Notes: a model not told the origin generated them from the sequence alone. Positions 1 through 9,417 are shown, numbered from the stretch's first letter. The stretch: 64,000 nt of DNA from Cryobacterium gelidum (GCF_004403985.1 NZ_SOHL01000015.1:124001-188000); one strand, 5' to 3'. A program made the numbers and translations.

Positions 1-714
1 GGTCGGCGCGAAGTCGCGGTTCACGGCCGCCGATGGCACCACGCCCGCAATTGGATACCAGGTGCGCAGCGGCCAGCTGTCGCCCGATGAAACGGATGCG
101 ATATCCCAGAACACCTGCGGGTCCAGTCCCAGCCGATCGGCCAAAACGGCACCCTCCGACGTTGCGGCCAGGTTGATGAACAGCATCAGGTTGTTGCAGA
201 TCTTCGCGGCCTGGCCGGTCGTCGCTCCCCCGGTCGGGATGATGTTCGCGGCCATTGGCTGCATATAGGCGGTCGCGTCGGCGACAGCATCCGCCGCACC
301 GCCGATCATGAAAGTGAGCGTGCCCTTCTCGGCGCCGGTGATGCCGCCCGAGACCGGGGCGTCGACGAAACGAAAGCCCGCCGCCGCTGCGGCATCGTGC
401 AGGGCCCGGGACGATTCGATGTCGATCGTGGACGACTCCACCAGGAGGGTTCTCGTGTCGGCGTGGGCCAGCACGCCGGAGTCGCCGAAATACACCGCAC
501 GGGCGTGCTCGCCCTTGGGCAGGATGGTGAAGACGACGTCGGCGCCGGCCACGGCATCGGCAATGCTGGTGGCACGGGTGACGCCGGCGGCCACCGCCAG
601 GTCGAGGGCTTCGACGCTCAGGTCGAAGCCGCGCACGCTATGCCCCGCCTTCACCAGGTTTGCCGTCATCGGGCCACCCATGTGGCCGAGTCCAATCCAT
701 CCGATGACCGCCAT
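1..714 (-). CDS. mmsB: 3-hydroxyisobutyrate dehydrogenase, 3' end cut by window edge
   Basis: Oxidises 3-hydroxyisobutyrate to methylmalonate semialdehyde with NAD in valine breakdown. The first 238 residues are visible. They begin with the Rossmann motif GLGHMGGPM (about residues 9-17), followed by TMLPKGEHAR, the substrate-binding DAPVSGGITGAEKGTL segment and the region around the catalytic lysine (GQAAKICNN). The frame is still open at base 1, and about 60 residues are missing compared with the family length of roughly 295-300. The ATG at 714 starts directly on the Rossmann strand. A truncated paralogue lies at 42242-42718. The gene follows the beta-lactamase-like gene on the same strand. 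Other beta-hydroxyacid dehydrogenases look similar, so the substrate is an inference. Confidence 0.85.
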   Translation of the reverse strand, partial: MAVIGWIGLGHMGGPMTANLVKAGHSVRGFDLSVEALDLAVAAGVTRATSIADAVAGADVVFTILPKGEHARAVYFGDSGVLAHADTRTLLVESSTIDIESSRALHDAAAAAGFRFVDAPVSGGITGAEKGTLTFMIGGAADAVADATAYMQPMAANIIPTGGATTGQAAKICNNLMLFINLAATSEGAVLADRLGLDPQVFWDIASVSSGDSWPLRTWYPIAGVVPSAAVNRDFAPT

Positions 715-735
715 GGCCCAGCTCCTTCGCGTCGA

Positions 736-757
736 TGACGGGCGTCTATGCCCGTCA
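736..757 (-). terminator. hairpin between the bla-like gene and mmsB
   Basis: A perfect 8-bp inverted repeat (TGACGGGC at 736-743, GCCCGTCA at 750-757) with a 6-base loop sits in the 71-bp gap downstream of the beta-lactamase-like stop codon. No T-tract follows on the minus strand, so termination is uncertain. It could instead be a processing or attenuation structure. Confidence 0.3.
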
Positions 758-785
758 CCACCACGATGGCACAACTTGTCGGCGG

Positions 786-1793
786 CTAGTGCACGTATTC
801 GAGCAGGTCAGCCCCGACCGCGCGCATGCCGTCGAGCACCGCGAGCCGGGTCATCAGCTGCGTATCGTCGAACAGCATCGAGACGGCGTAGGTCACGCCG
901 GCACGCGGACCGCGCAGAATACCCACCTCGCTGCGTACGCCGGTGGTCGTTCCCGTCTTGTTGACCATGAGCAGACCGTGGTCGCTCTCCCGGTGCGCGA
1001 GCGGATCCAGGCCGAAGGCACTGGCCACAAGGGACAGGTCGGTGTTGAGCGACAGCCAGCCAATCACCCGCGCGCTCGTCTCAGCGTCGACGATCTCGCC
1101 GCGGGCGAGCGCGGTGAACAGCCAGGCGAGTTCCTTGGCGCTGCCCACCGAGAGATGTGGCGCGTCATCGGGTCCGCGTTTGTCGCGCACCAGGTCGAGC
1201 AGCGCGGTACGGCTGAGGCCCAGTTGCTCGGTGCGGGTGCGTACCGAGTGCAGCCCGACAGCGCGAATGAGAACGTTCGTCGCGAGGTTGTCACTCGACG
1301 CGCCGACCAGCGCGGCAAGGTCGGCGACGCCGAGCCGGGAAATCTGCAGGTGCTGCCAGACGCCCGAATCACTCACGGCGTCCAGGGGCGTGCGCTCAAA
1401 CATTGTGGCCGGGCCGAATTCGGCGTCGTTCAGGCGCGCTGCCACCTCGATCAGCAGCAGCACCTTGCCGATGCTCGCCGTGGGCATCGACACGTGGTCA
1501 TCGACCGAGAACAGCACCCGACCGGTCGAGAGGTCGGTCGCCCGAGCCGAGACCTGCACGCCGTTGATGGCGAGCTCGCCCAGGGCCACAAAGCCGCGGG
1601 CGAAGTCGTCGGGGGTATCCGTTGTGCGGTGTTTGCCGGTGGGCGGAGCGGCGTGGCGGGAACGACCGGGGTCGCCGGCTTCCGCTGAACCGGACGCGGC
1701 ATTCAGCCGATCACTCGCACCGTCGGCGTCTCGACTGGAAAAGACCACTGGTGATTCGATCCTTTCTGCGGCGACGACCTGCGCCGGCCTCAT
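786..1793 (-). CDS. class A beta-lactamase-like serine hydrolase
   Basis: A 335-residue protein of the penicillin-recognising serine hydrolase fold. All three active-site motifs are visible: SIGK at residues 107-110, SDN at 167-169 and KTG at 279-281. The omega-loop ExxLN motif carrying the general-base glutamate of true class A beta-lactamases is not recognisable; that stretch reads RDKRGPDDAPHL. It may therefore be a weak lactamase, an esterase or a penicillin-binding relative. The first 60 or so residues look low in complexity and carry no clear signal peptide, so the true start may lie further in. It is 52 bp downstream of the M13 peptidase gene on the same strand. Confidence 0.75.
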   Translation of the reverse strand: MRPAQVVAAERIESPVVFSSRDADGASDRLNAASGSAEAGDPGRSRHAAPPTGKHRTTDTPDDFARGFVALGELAINGVQVSARATDLSTGRVLFSVDDHVSMPTASIGKVLLLIEVAARLNDAEFGPATMFERTPLDAVSDSGVWQHLQISRLGVADLAALVGASSDNLATNVLIRAVGLHSVRTRTEQLGLSRTALLDLVRDKRGPDDAPHLSVGSAKELAWLFTALARGEIVDAETSARVIGWLSLNTDLSLVASAFGLDPLAHRESDHGLLMVNKTGTTTGVRSEVGILRGPRAGVTYAVSMLFDDTQLMTRLAVLDGMRAVGADLLEYVH

Positions 1794-1845
1794 CCCCGGC
1801 TCAGAAGCGCCTGTTACACACTAGTCCCGACGGGGGACAGGCGCG

Positions 1846-3810
1846 TTACCAGATGGTGACGCGATTCTCGGGGGCCAGCCAGAGGGCATCCGCTTGGGTC
1901 ACATCGAAGGCCTCGTAGAACGCGGGAATGTTGCTGACGATCTGGTTGCAGCGAAACTCGTTCGGCGAGTGCGGGTCGATGGCCAGCAAACGGATCGCCT
2001 CGGCGTCGCGCAGCTTCATTTGCCACGCTTGGGCCCAGGAGAGAAAGAACCGTTCGGCACCGGTGAGTCCGTCGATGACCGGGCTCTCTTCGCCATTCAG
2101 TGAGAGCAGGTAGGCCTTCCAGGCGATGGAGAGCCCGCCGAGGTCACCGATGTTCTCGCCGATCGTCAGCGCACCGTTCACCGTATGGCCCGGGATGGCC
2201 TGTGGGGCGAGACCCTCGAATTGCGCGATGAGCGCGGTCGTGCGCAGCTCGAACGCTGCCTTGTCGTCGGCGGTCCACCAGTCGGTGAGCCGGCCGTCGC
2301 CATCGTACTTGGAGCCCTGGTCGTCGAAGCCATGACCGATCTCGTGGCCGATGACCGCGCCGATCGCACCGTAGTTGGCGGCCGGGTCGCGCGCATCGTC
2401 GAAGAACGGAAACTGCAAGATGGCGGCGGGGAAGACGATTTCGTTGAATCCCGGGTTGTAGTAGGCGTTGATGGTCTGCGGGGTCATGAACCATTCGTCG
2501 CGGTCGAGCGGCTTGCCGATCTTGCCGAGCTCGCGCTGAAACTCGAACTCCCCCGCAGCCTTGACGTTGCTGATGAGGTCGCCGGCGGCGATCTCGAGGC
2601 TCGAATAGTCGCGCCATTTCACCGGGTAGCCAATTTTCGGCGTGAACTTGCTGAGTTTTTCGAGGGCTCGTGTGCGTGTCTCCTCGGTCATCCAGTCGAG
2701 CGTGCTGATGCTGTTCTGGTAGGCCGCGACGAGGTTGGCCACGAGCACGTCCATGCTCACCTTGGCGCTCGGCTTGAAGTGGCGCTCCACGTAGATGCGG
2801 CCGACGGCCTCGCCCAGGGCGCCCTCCACGAGCGAGACGCCGCGCTTCCAGCGGTCGCGCAGCTGCGGGGTACCACTCAGGGTGCGGCCGTAGAAGTCAA
2901 AGTTCGCTTCGACGAATTCACCCGACAGATACGCCGCACTCGAGCGGATGACCTGCCAGCGCAGCCAGTCCTGCCACGTTTCGAGCCGGTCGTCGGAGAG
3001 GGCGGTAGCGAGCCCGGAGATGTAGCTGGGTTCCCGTACGACGACCTCTTCGAAGGCACCAGCCGGGGCGTCGAGGCCTTCCAGCCAGAGGTCCACGTTG
3101 GCGCCGGCAGCAAGCGCGGAGACCTGACCCCAGGTGCGGAGGTTGTAGGTCTTCTCGCTGTCGCGGGTGGAGACCTTGTCCCAGTGGTGCGAGGCGAGTT
3201 CGGTCTCGAGGTCGAATACGCGCCCGGCGCGTTCGGCGGCGTCGGCGAAACCGGCGAGGGTGAACATCCGCTCGAGGAATTCCTGATACTTGGTGCGGAT
3301 CTCGGCGAACTTTTCTTCGCGGTAGTAGCTCTCGTCTGGCAGGCCGATGCCGCCCTGCGCGATGAAGACAAGATAGCGCTCGGGGTTGCCCGGGTCGTTG
3401 TCGACGTAGAGGTGGAAGGCACCGGCGACGCCGCCACGTTCGAGGCGGCCCAGGGTCGAGAGGAGTTCGGAGATGGTGGTGACCGCGTCGACAGCGGCAA
3501 GGTCGTCGCGCAGCGGGGTGGCGCCGAGCGCTTCGATGCGTTCTTCGTCGAGAAAGCTCGTATAGAGGTCGCCGAATTTGCGCTCCAGGCTGCCCGCAGG
3601 CGCGGTCTGCGCCTCGACGATGATCTCGCGCACGGCCTTTTCGGCGTCTTCGGCCAGCATCATGAACGAGCCCCAGCGGGCCTTGTCGGCGGGAATCTCG
3701 CTGCGCGCGATCCACTTTCCGTTCACGTGCCGAAAGAGATCGTCTTGCGGGCGCACCTCCGGGTCAAGTTCGTTCTGGTTGATTCCGGATGCAGTCGCCA
3801 GCTCAGTCAT
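1846..3810 (-). CDS. pepO: M13 family zinc metallopeptidase (PepO/neprilysin type)
   Basis: Zinc endopeptidase of the neprilysin clan that cleaves short peptides. The 654-residue length is normal for the family. The zinc site is clear: HEIGH at residues 489-493 and the third ligand in ENIGDLGG near 552. Upstream lies the substrate-binding NAYYNPG segment, and the C-terminus has the expected RCNQIVSNIPAFYEAF region. There is no signal peptide or membrane anchor, so a cytoplasmic location is likely, unlike mammalian neprilysin. The ATG at 3810 is preceded by a GGGGAGGG-like stretch on the opposite strand reading, and no better in-frame start is seen. The gene is complete. Confidence 0.93.
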   Translation of the reverse strand: MTELATASGINQNELDPEVRPQDDLFRHVNGKWIARSEIPADKARWGSFMMLAEDAEKAVREIIVEAQTAPAGSLERKFGDLYTSFLDEERIEALGATPLRDDLAAVDAVTTISELLSTLGRLERGGVAGAFHLYVDNDPGNPERYLVFIAQGGIGLPDESYYREEKFAEIRTKYQEFLERMFTLAGFADAAERAGRVFDLETELASHHWDKVSTRDSEKTYNLRTWGQVSALAAGANVDLWLEGLDAPAGAFEEVVVREPSYISGLATALSDDRLETWQDWLRWQVIRSSAAYLSGEFVEANFDFYGRTLSGTPQLRDRWKRGVSLVEGALGEAVGRIYVERHFKPSAKVSMDVLVANLVAAYQNSISTLDWMTEETRTRALEKLSKFTPKIGYPVKWRDYSSLEIAAGDLISNVKAAGEFEFQRELGKIGKPLDRDEWFMTPQTINAYYNPGFNEIVFPAAILQFPFFDDARDPAANYGAIGAVIGHEIGHGFDDQGSKYDGDGRLTDWWTADDKAAFELRTTALIAQFEGLAPQAIPGHTVNGALTIGENIGDLGGLSIAWKAYLLSLNGEESPVIDGLTGAERFFLSWAQAWQMKLRDAEAIRLLAIDPHSPNEFRCNQIVSNIPAFYEAFDVTQADALWLAPENRVTIW

Positions 3811-4077
3811 GTCTTCAGCCTATCCGGGGAGGGTGACAGGTTGTCGATCGGCCGGGTCGCGTCCGCTGCTCGACAGACTATTCGCCGCTCGTGTCTGCAA
3901 CGCCTCGCGGGCGAGCCAGGTACCGGTGGTTGCGCCCACCAGAGCGGGCGCGGCGACCCACAGTTGGCGCGGCGACCGGTTGCCGGCCCCGCCACGGGGC
4001 GCGCGGGCCCGCCGTAGAGTCGAATCATCAATATTCTGCGGGCACAGCCTATCGACCGTGACATCCTGCGGCTCGCC

Positions 4078-5358
4078 GTGCCCGCGCTCGGCGCCCTCGT
4101 GGCCGAACCGCTGTTTCTGCTGGCCGATTCGGCAATGGTCGGGCACCTCGGCACCACCCCGCTTGCCGGACTCGGCCTCGCGAGCGCCGTGCTGCAGACC
4201 ATCATCGGCCTCATGGTCTTTCTCGCCTACAGCACGACCCCGGCCGTGGCCCGCTGGCTCGGCGCCGGCGACACGAGACGGGCGGTGTCGGTGGGCATTG
4301 ACGGGCTGTGGCTCGCCCTCGGCCTCGGCCTCGTTCTGGCGGCCGGCGGCCTGCTCGCCACCCCGGTGCTCGTCGGCGCGTTCGGCGCCGGGTCCGCCGT
4401 GACAGCGGATGCCGCCACCTACCTCGGCATCTCCATGGTCGGCCTGCCCGCCATGCTGCTGGTGTTCGCCGCCACCGGACTGCTGCGCGGCCTGCAGGAC
4501 ACCCGCACCCCGCTCTACGTCGCCGGGATCGGCTTCGGCGCGAACATCGCGCTCAACTATGTCTTCATCTATCTGCTGGGCTGGGGCATTTCCGGATCGG
4601 CCATCGGCACGGTCGTGGCGCAGTGGGGAATGGCCCTGGTCTACCTCGTGGTCGTCGCCACGCATGCCAGGCGCCACAGTGCCCCGCTGCGCCCGCACCG
4701 GGCCGGAATGCTGCTCGGTGCCCGCAGCGGAGGCTGGCTGTTCCTGCGCACGCTGAGCCTGCGCGCCGCCATGCTGCTCGCCGTCTTCGTCGCCGCCCAG
4801 CTTGGCTCCCCCGAGCTCGCCGCCTTCCAGATCGCGATGACCCTGTTCGCGACGCTCGCGTTCGCCCTCGACGCTCTCGCGATCGCCGCCCAAGCCCTCG
4901 TCGGTCTCGGCCTCGGCGCCGGGGATGTGGCCGGGGTGCGTGCCGTCCTGCGCCGCTGCCTGGAATGGGGCCTGCTCGCCGGCCTCATCCTCGCGGTCGT
5001 CGTGATCGGCACGAGCGGAGTACTCGGGCATGCGTTCACCAATGCCGACGCGGTGACGCAGCTACTGCCGCTGACTTTGATCGTGCTGGGGGCATCCGTT
5101 CCCCTCGGCGCGGTCGTGTTCGTACTCGACGGCGTGCTCATCGGAGCCGGCGACGCTCGCTATCTCGCACTGACCGGGCTGGTCAACCTCGCCGTGTTCG
5201 TGCCGCTGGCTGCCGCGGTGCTGTTCTGGGCACCGACCGGCGCGACCGGGCTCGCGCTGCTCATGGCCGCGTTTGCCTTCGGCTACCTCGGCGCCCGTGC
5301 CGTGACCCTGAGCCTGCGCGCCCGCACGCTCGCCTGGATGGTCGTCGGCGCGCGCTGA
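4078..5358 (+). CDS. MATE family efflux transporter (DinF type)
   Basis: Twelve-helix cation-coupled multidrug or metabolite exporter of the inner membrane. The N-terminal helix carries the family-typical ALVAEPLFLLADSAMVGHLG run, and TRTPLYV and NYVFIY segments follow in the first half. The GTG at 4078 gives 426 residues, but homology-like sequence (IDRDILRLA) continues upstream in frame to about 4048 with no ATG, GTG or TTG before the stop at 4015. The true start is therefore probably a rare codon such as ATT at 4033, or the sequence has an error. The gene is transcribed away from pepO. The substrate cannot be told from the sequence. Confidence 0.88.
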   Translation: MPALGALVAEPLFLLADSAMVGHLGTTPLAGLGLASAVLQTIIGLMVFLAYSTTPAVARWLGAGDTRRAVSVGIDGLWLALGLGLVLAAGGLLATPVLVGAFGAGSAVTADAATYLGISMVGLPAMLLVFAATGLLRGLQDTRTPLYVAGIGFGANIALNYVFIYLLGWGISGSAIGTVVAQWGMALVYLVVVATHARRHSAPLRPHRAGMLLGARSGGWLFLRTLSLRAAMLLAVFVAAQLGSPELAAFQIAMTLFATLAFALDALAIAAQALVGLGLGAGDVAGVRAVLRRCLEWGLLAGLILAVVVIGTSGVLGHAFTNADAVTQLLPLTLIVLGASVPLGAVVFVLDGVLIGAGDARYLALTGLVNLAVFVPLAAAVLFWAPTGATGLALLMAAFAFGYLGARAVTLSLRARTLAWMVVGAR

Positions 5359-5426
5359 TCCGTCGCAGAATCGCTCGTTCTGCCCGGTGAGAACAGGGAA
5401 GCCCGGGCGCCGGCCGAGCTATATTC

Positions 5427-6695
5427 TTATTCTGGAATATTCGCAGCACGCGCCTCGGCCAGAGGATAGGCCAAAGCGTTCTGGCAAATCCCGAGCGTCA
5501 CCCGGTCGCCGACGCGGGGCAGGTCGGGCGCTGCGATACGCGCGCGCACCAACGTCTTCTCCGGGTCAGCGAGGGCGAAGCTGACCAGGGCATCGTGGCC
5601 AGCGTAGGCGATGGCCGTGGCGACGGCATCCACTGGCGGATGGGTCGAACCCCGCGCGCCCAGGGTCAACCATTCGGGTCGCAGCAAAACGCGCACGCGC
5701 GTACCGTCGCGAGGGACCATTTCGGCGCCCATCCAGTCCGCCGCCAAGACCCCGAAGGCGCACTCCACCCTGCCGTCTTTCCACTGGCCGTCGAGCTCAA
5801 CGGTGTCGCCGACGAACCCGGCGACCCAGGGGTTCACCGGGCGCTCGTAGACATCCGCGGGGGTGCCGAATTGCAAAATCTCGCCGCCGCGCATGACGGC
5901 GACGTAGTCGGCGAGGGAGAGCGCTTCTTCCTGATCGTGCGTCACGAGCAGGCTCGTATTGTGCTGACCATGCAGCAGGGCTGCGACCTCGGTACGCAGG
6001 GCCGAACGCAGCAGCGGATCCAGGGCGGCGAACGGTTCGTCGAGCAGCAAGAGGTCGGGCCGCGGAGCAAGCGCGCGGGCCAACGAAACACGTTGGGCCT
6101 GGCCGCCGGAGAGCTGGGAGGGTGCGCGGTCGACAAGTTCGGCCAGGCCAACCAGAACGGCGAGCTCCGCGATGCGGCCCGCACGGTTGTTCTGGCGGCT
6201 CCGGTCGGGGCTGATGGGCGCCGGCGCGAGGGGACTGGCGTGCAGCGGAGCATTCGATCGCACGAGGGCGCGTCGGGTGCGGGCCATGCGACCACTCGGG
6301 GTGAGGCCCTCCAGCAGGCCGGCCACTCCCCCGGGAGCTTCGCCAGGTTCGCAATAGAGATCGTCGCTCTGCTTCGTGCGGGGCAGCCCGAAGCCGATGT
6401 TCTCGCCGACCGTGAGGTGCGGAAACAGCGAGGCGTCCTGCGGGACCCAGCCCATTCCGCGCTTTTCGGGCGCCCGTTGCACACCGGGGCCGGTGACGAG
6501 GCGTCCGCCGACCGTGATGGTACCGGCGGTGACCGGCAATAGCCCCGCGACCGCGCGCAGGAGGGTGGTCTTGCCGCATCCGCTCGGGCCGAGAACGGCC
6601 ACGAGGGAGCCACGCGGAATGCGAAGACTGACGTCATCGAGCACCCGCGTGTCACCATAGGAGACGCTCAGCGCCTCGATTGTTACCCAGCCCAC
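5427..6695 (-). CDS. fbpC: Fe(III) ABC importer ATP-binding protein with an internal insert
   Basis: ATPase subunit of the ferric-iron importer encoded with the next two genes. Counting from the GTG at 6695: Walker A GPSGCGKTT at 36-44, Q-loop Gln86, signature LSGGQ at 195-199, Walker B LLLLDE at 215-220, switch His253, then a C-terminal TOBE-like domain. The start is fixed by a one-base overlap of GTG with the permease stop TAG, preceded by GGGAGAAC, which suggests translational coupling. An extra stretch of about 65 residues (about 105-170), rich in Pro, Arg and Ser, interrupts the helical domain between the Q-loop and the signature. Iron specificity rests on the neighbours. Confidence 0.87.
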   Translation of the reverse strand: MGWVTIEALSVSYGDTRVLDDVSLRIPRGSLVAVLGPSGCGKTTLLRAVAGLLPVTAGTITVGGRLVTGPGVQRAPEKRGMGWVPQDASLFPHLTVGENIGFGLPRTKQSDDLYCEPGEAPGGVAGLLEGLTPSGRMARTRRALVRSNAPLHASPLAPAPISPDRSRQNNRAGRIAELAVLVGLAELVDRAPSQLSGGQAQRVSLARALAPRPDLLLLDEPFAALDPLLRSALRTEVAALLHGQHNTSLLVTHDQEEALSLADYVAVMRGGEILQFGTPADVYERPVNPWVAGFVGDTVELDGQWKDGRVECAFGVLAADWMGAEMVPRDGTRVRVLLRPEWLTLGARGSTHPPVDAVATAIAYAGHDALVSFALADPEKTLVRARIAAPDLPRVGDRVTLGICQNALAYPLAEARAANIPE

Positions 6696-8275
6696 TAGTT
6701 CTCCCTTGCTGTGCCGCGGATGCCGGAGAGCAGCACCGCGGGCACCATTGCCACGAGCACGAGCGCCGCCGCGTAGGGCGCCGCAGCGCCGAACTCGAAC
6801 AGGGCCGTGCGACTCCATAACTCGGTCGCGAGCGTGGACACGCCCGTTGGCCGCAGCAGCAGCGTCGCTGGTAATTCTTTCATGGCCGAGATGGCTACGA
6901 GCAGCGCGCCGATCGCGATGCCGGGCAAGGCCAGGCGCGCGGTGACCCGAAACCAGGTTTGAAACGGTGACAGGCCGAGCATGCGCGAGACATCGCCGAG
7001 GCTCTGCGGCACCGCAGCAATGCTGCTGCGCACGCTGCCGATGGCGCGCGGCATGAACAAGACGACATAAGCGAAGACGAGCACAACCGATGTTTGGTAG
7101 AACATCGGCACCGCGGCGAGCGCAAAAAACACGAGGGCGAGTCCCACGACGATGCCGGGCAGGGCGTGGCCGAGAAACCCCACGGCCTCGATCGCGGCGA
7201 CCAGCCGGCCGCGGTAGCGGGCGGCGAGCGCGGCAATCGGCAGCGCAACCAGCACGGCGACCACGGCGGCGGCGAGCGCGAGGCCCAGTGTCGCGCCGAT
7301 CGCCTCGATCAGTCGGGGCACGTCGATGGCCCGCAGGGTTTCCGCCTCGAGGAGGCGGCTGAGCAGCCCGACCACCGGAACCACGACCCCGCCCAGCGGC
7401 GCAGCAATGAGCAGCCCCACATACAGGAGACTCGCTTTGCCGGGCGCGCGAGCCGGCATGGTACTGCGACCGGGCACACGGTCGACCTGGCGCCGGCTGC
7501 GGCGTTCGCCGGCCACGACCACGAGGGCGAGCACGACGAGCACGAGTGCGAGCAGGGCCGCCTGGTTACGGTCGAAGCTCGCGCCGTATGCGGCGTTGAT
7601 CCCCCAGGTGAGCGTCTGAAAACGCAGCATCGAGACGAGCCCGAAGTCACTGAGGGAGTAGAGGCAGACCAGCAGCGCCCCGGCGATCGCGGCCGGGCGG
7701 ATCTGCGGCCAGGTCGCCGCCGCGAAGGCGCGCAACGGTCCACGACCGAGTGTGCGGGCCACCGACTCGAGATCAGCGGATGCCCCGCGCAGCGCCGCCG
7801 CAACCGGCAGCGTCACGTACGGCGTGCAGACCATGGTCATGACCAACCAGCTGGCCCAGAATCCGTTGAGGCTGGGAAACCAGACCAGCCAGCCGTAGGC
7901 GGCAAGATAACTCGGCACCGCGAGCGGCAGCGCCGAGACCAGCAGCAACGTGCGCTGGAATGGCAGGCGGATACGGGTGAGGATCCAGGCGCAGATCGTG
8001 CCGAGCACGAGGCACGACAGGGTGACGGCCGCGGCGAGCAGCACCGTGTTGACCGTGAGCTGCAGCACCCGCGGGCGCAGCAGGGTGTCGAGAAGCTCAG
8101 TGATCCCCGCCTCGGTTGTGCGCACCACGAGGTAGACCAGCGGAATAGCGGCCGTTGCGGCGCAGAGCGCGGCGAGCAGCAGCAGCCAGGCTGGGACGCC
8201 GGCTCGATACCGGCCGGTCACGCGCGCTGGTGGCGGTGCATCCGTCTCCAGCGGTGGACTAAGCAGTTCGGTCAC
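6695..8275 (-). CDS. fbpB: Fe(III) ABC importer permease, fused double unit
   Basis: Inner-membrane channel of the ferric importer, 526 residues with about 12 hydrophobic helices in two homologous halves, each with a binding-protein-dependent transport loop (SADLESVARTLGRGPLRAF in the first half, QSLGDVSRMLGLSPFQTW in the second). These EAA-type loops dock on the ATPase. The fused-permease layout is typical of FbpB/AfuB-type iron systems. The GTG start at 8275 lies 72 bp from the solute-binding protein gene upstream, and the stop overlaps the fbpC start. Confidence 0.9.
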   Translation of the reverse strand: MTELLSPPLETDAPPPARVTGRYRAGVPAWLLLLAALCAATAAIPLVYLVVRTTEAGITELLDTLLRPRVLQLTVNTVLLAAAVTLSCLVLGTICAWILTRIRLPFQRTLLLVSALPLAVPSYLAAYGWLVWFPSLNGFWASWLVMTMVCTPYVTLPVAAALRGASADLESVARTLGRGPLRAFAAATWPQIRPAAIAGALLVCLYSLSDFGLVSMLRFQTLTWGINAAYGASFDRNQAALLALVLVVLALVVVAGERRSRRQVDRVPGRSTMPARAPGKASLLYVGLLIAAPLGGVVVPVVGLLSRLLEAETLRAIDVPRLIEAIGATLGLALAAAVVAVLVALPIAALAARYRGRLVAAIEAVGFLGHALPGIVVGLALVFFALAAVPMFYQTSVVLVFAYVVLFMPRAIGSVRSSIAAVPQSLGDVSRMLGLSPFQTWFRVTARLALPGIAIGALLVAISAMKELPATLLLRPTGVSTLATELWSRTALFEFGAAAPYAAALVLVAMVPAVLLSGIRGTAREN

Positions 8276-8347
8276 GAGAGGCCACCGACGAAGGGTAGGG
8301 CGCGGCTGTCGATCTGAGCCTGCAACCGCGCCTTCACTACTTCAATG

Positions 8348-9388
8348 TTAGATCAGGCCGTGCTTGCCGAGCAGGGCCTGGGTGTCGGCAAGGGTCTCGA
8401 GATCGGCGAGGTCGAGATCCGGGTTGACGAGCGAGTCGAGCGTTGGCAGGCCGGCGGGGGCGTCGATGCCGGCAATCAGCGGATACTCGAACGTTTTGTC
8501 GACGAAGTACTGCTGCGCCTCGGCGCCTACGAGATAGTCGATGAATTCGAGCGCGTCAGCATCTCCCGCCGCTTGGGCCAGCAGGCCAGCACCAGCCACG
8601 TTCACAATGGATCCAGCGTCGCCAGCCTCCGGATAGGAGAGTTGGGCGCGCATGTTGGCCTCGCCGGTCTCGGCGGCCATGGCAAACCAGTAGTAGTGGT
8701 TGATGAGTCCGGCCTCGATGACCCCGTCGTTGACCGCGGCGAGGATGGCGCGGTTGCTGTCGAAGATGACCGGGTTGTTGGCGGCGACGGCCTTCACCCA
8801 CGCGTCGGCGGCTTCTTCGCCGTTGAGCACCCGGTAAGCGGTGACAAAGGCCTGAAAGCTCGCATTGGTCGGCGCAATGCCGAATTTTCCAGCCCAGGCC
8901 GGGTCGGTGAAGGCGTCGACGGATGTCGGCACGTCGGCCGCCACCATGGCCTCACTGTCGTAGGCGATCACGCGGGCGCGGCCGGTGACGCCGACCCAGG
9001 TGTCGTCGGTCGAGGTGAATCCGGCGGGGACCGCATCGGTCGTCTGGGCGGGGAGCGTCGCGAACAGGTCGGCGTTGCTCAGAGCGCCGAGGGCCCCCGC
9101 GTCCTGAGCGAGGAAGACCTGGGCGGGGGTGGCGTCGCCCTCTTCGAGCAGCAGAGCACCGAGCTCGGCGGTGTTTCCGTACCGCACCTCGACCGTGATT
9201 CCGCTCTGCTCTTCGAACTGGTCGATGAGCGGCTGCACGAGCGCTTCATCGCGACCCGAGTAGAGCGTGAAGGCGCCATCACTGGTAGCTTCGGCGGTCG
9301 TTGCGGGTTGGGCAGCCTGCGTGCAGCCGGCCAGGGCGAGAACGATGGCGCCGGCGACGAGTCCGGCGATGGTGAGGGGGATGCGCAT
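8348..9388 (-). CDS. fbpA: Fe(III) ABC importer solute-binding lipoprotein
   Basis: Extracellular iron-binding lipoprotein of 346 residues. It has a signal peptide ending in the lipobox LAGC (about residues 19-22), so it is anchored to the outer face of the membrane. The mature part begins with the LYSGRDE strand of FbpA/FutA-type proteins, and the paired tyrosines in NHYYWF are at the position used for Fe(III) binding in that family. Start at ATG 9388, with CTGGAG upstream. A DtxR/IdeR-type box 30 bp ahead of the start implies repression by iron. It is the first gene of the fbpA-fbpB-fbpC unit. Confidence 0.92.
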   Translation of the reverse strand: MRIPLTIAGLVAGAIVLALAGCTQAAQPATTAEATSDGAFTLYSGRDEALVQPLIDQFEEQSGITVEVRYGNTAELGALLLEEGDATPAQVFLAQDAGALGALSNADLFATLPAQTTDAVPAGFTSTDDTWVGVTGRARVIAYDSEAMVAADVPTSVDAFTDPAWAGKFGIAPTNASFQAFVTAYRVLNGEEAADAWVKAVAANNPVIFDSNRAILAAVNDGVIEAGLINHYYWFAMAAETGEANMRAQLSYPEAGDAGSIVNVAGAGLLAQAAGDADALEFIDYLVGAEAQQYFVDKTFEYPLIAGIDAPAGLPTLDSLVNPDLDLADLETLADTQALLGKHGLI

Positions 9389-9417
9389 GGGACTCCAGGG
9401 ACAAGGCGAACGATTTA

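Noticed and set aside
3820..4015. Small protein-like minus-strand stretch (…RQLWVAAPALVGATTGTWLA…)
   Set aside because: No plausible start codon or upstream ribosome-binding site; likely part of an antisense frame.
2185..4017. A 610-codon open frame on the plus strand
   Set aside because: It is antisense to pepO, which has full family motifs; the plus-strand translation has no known features.
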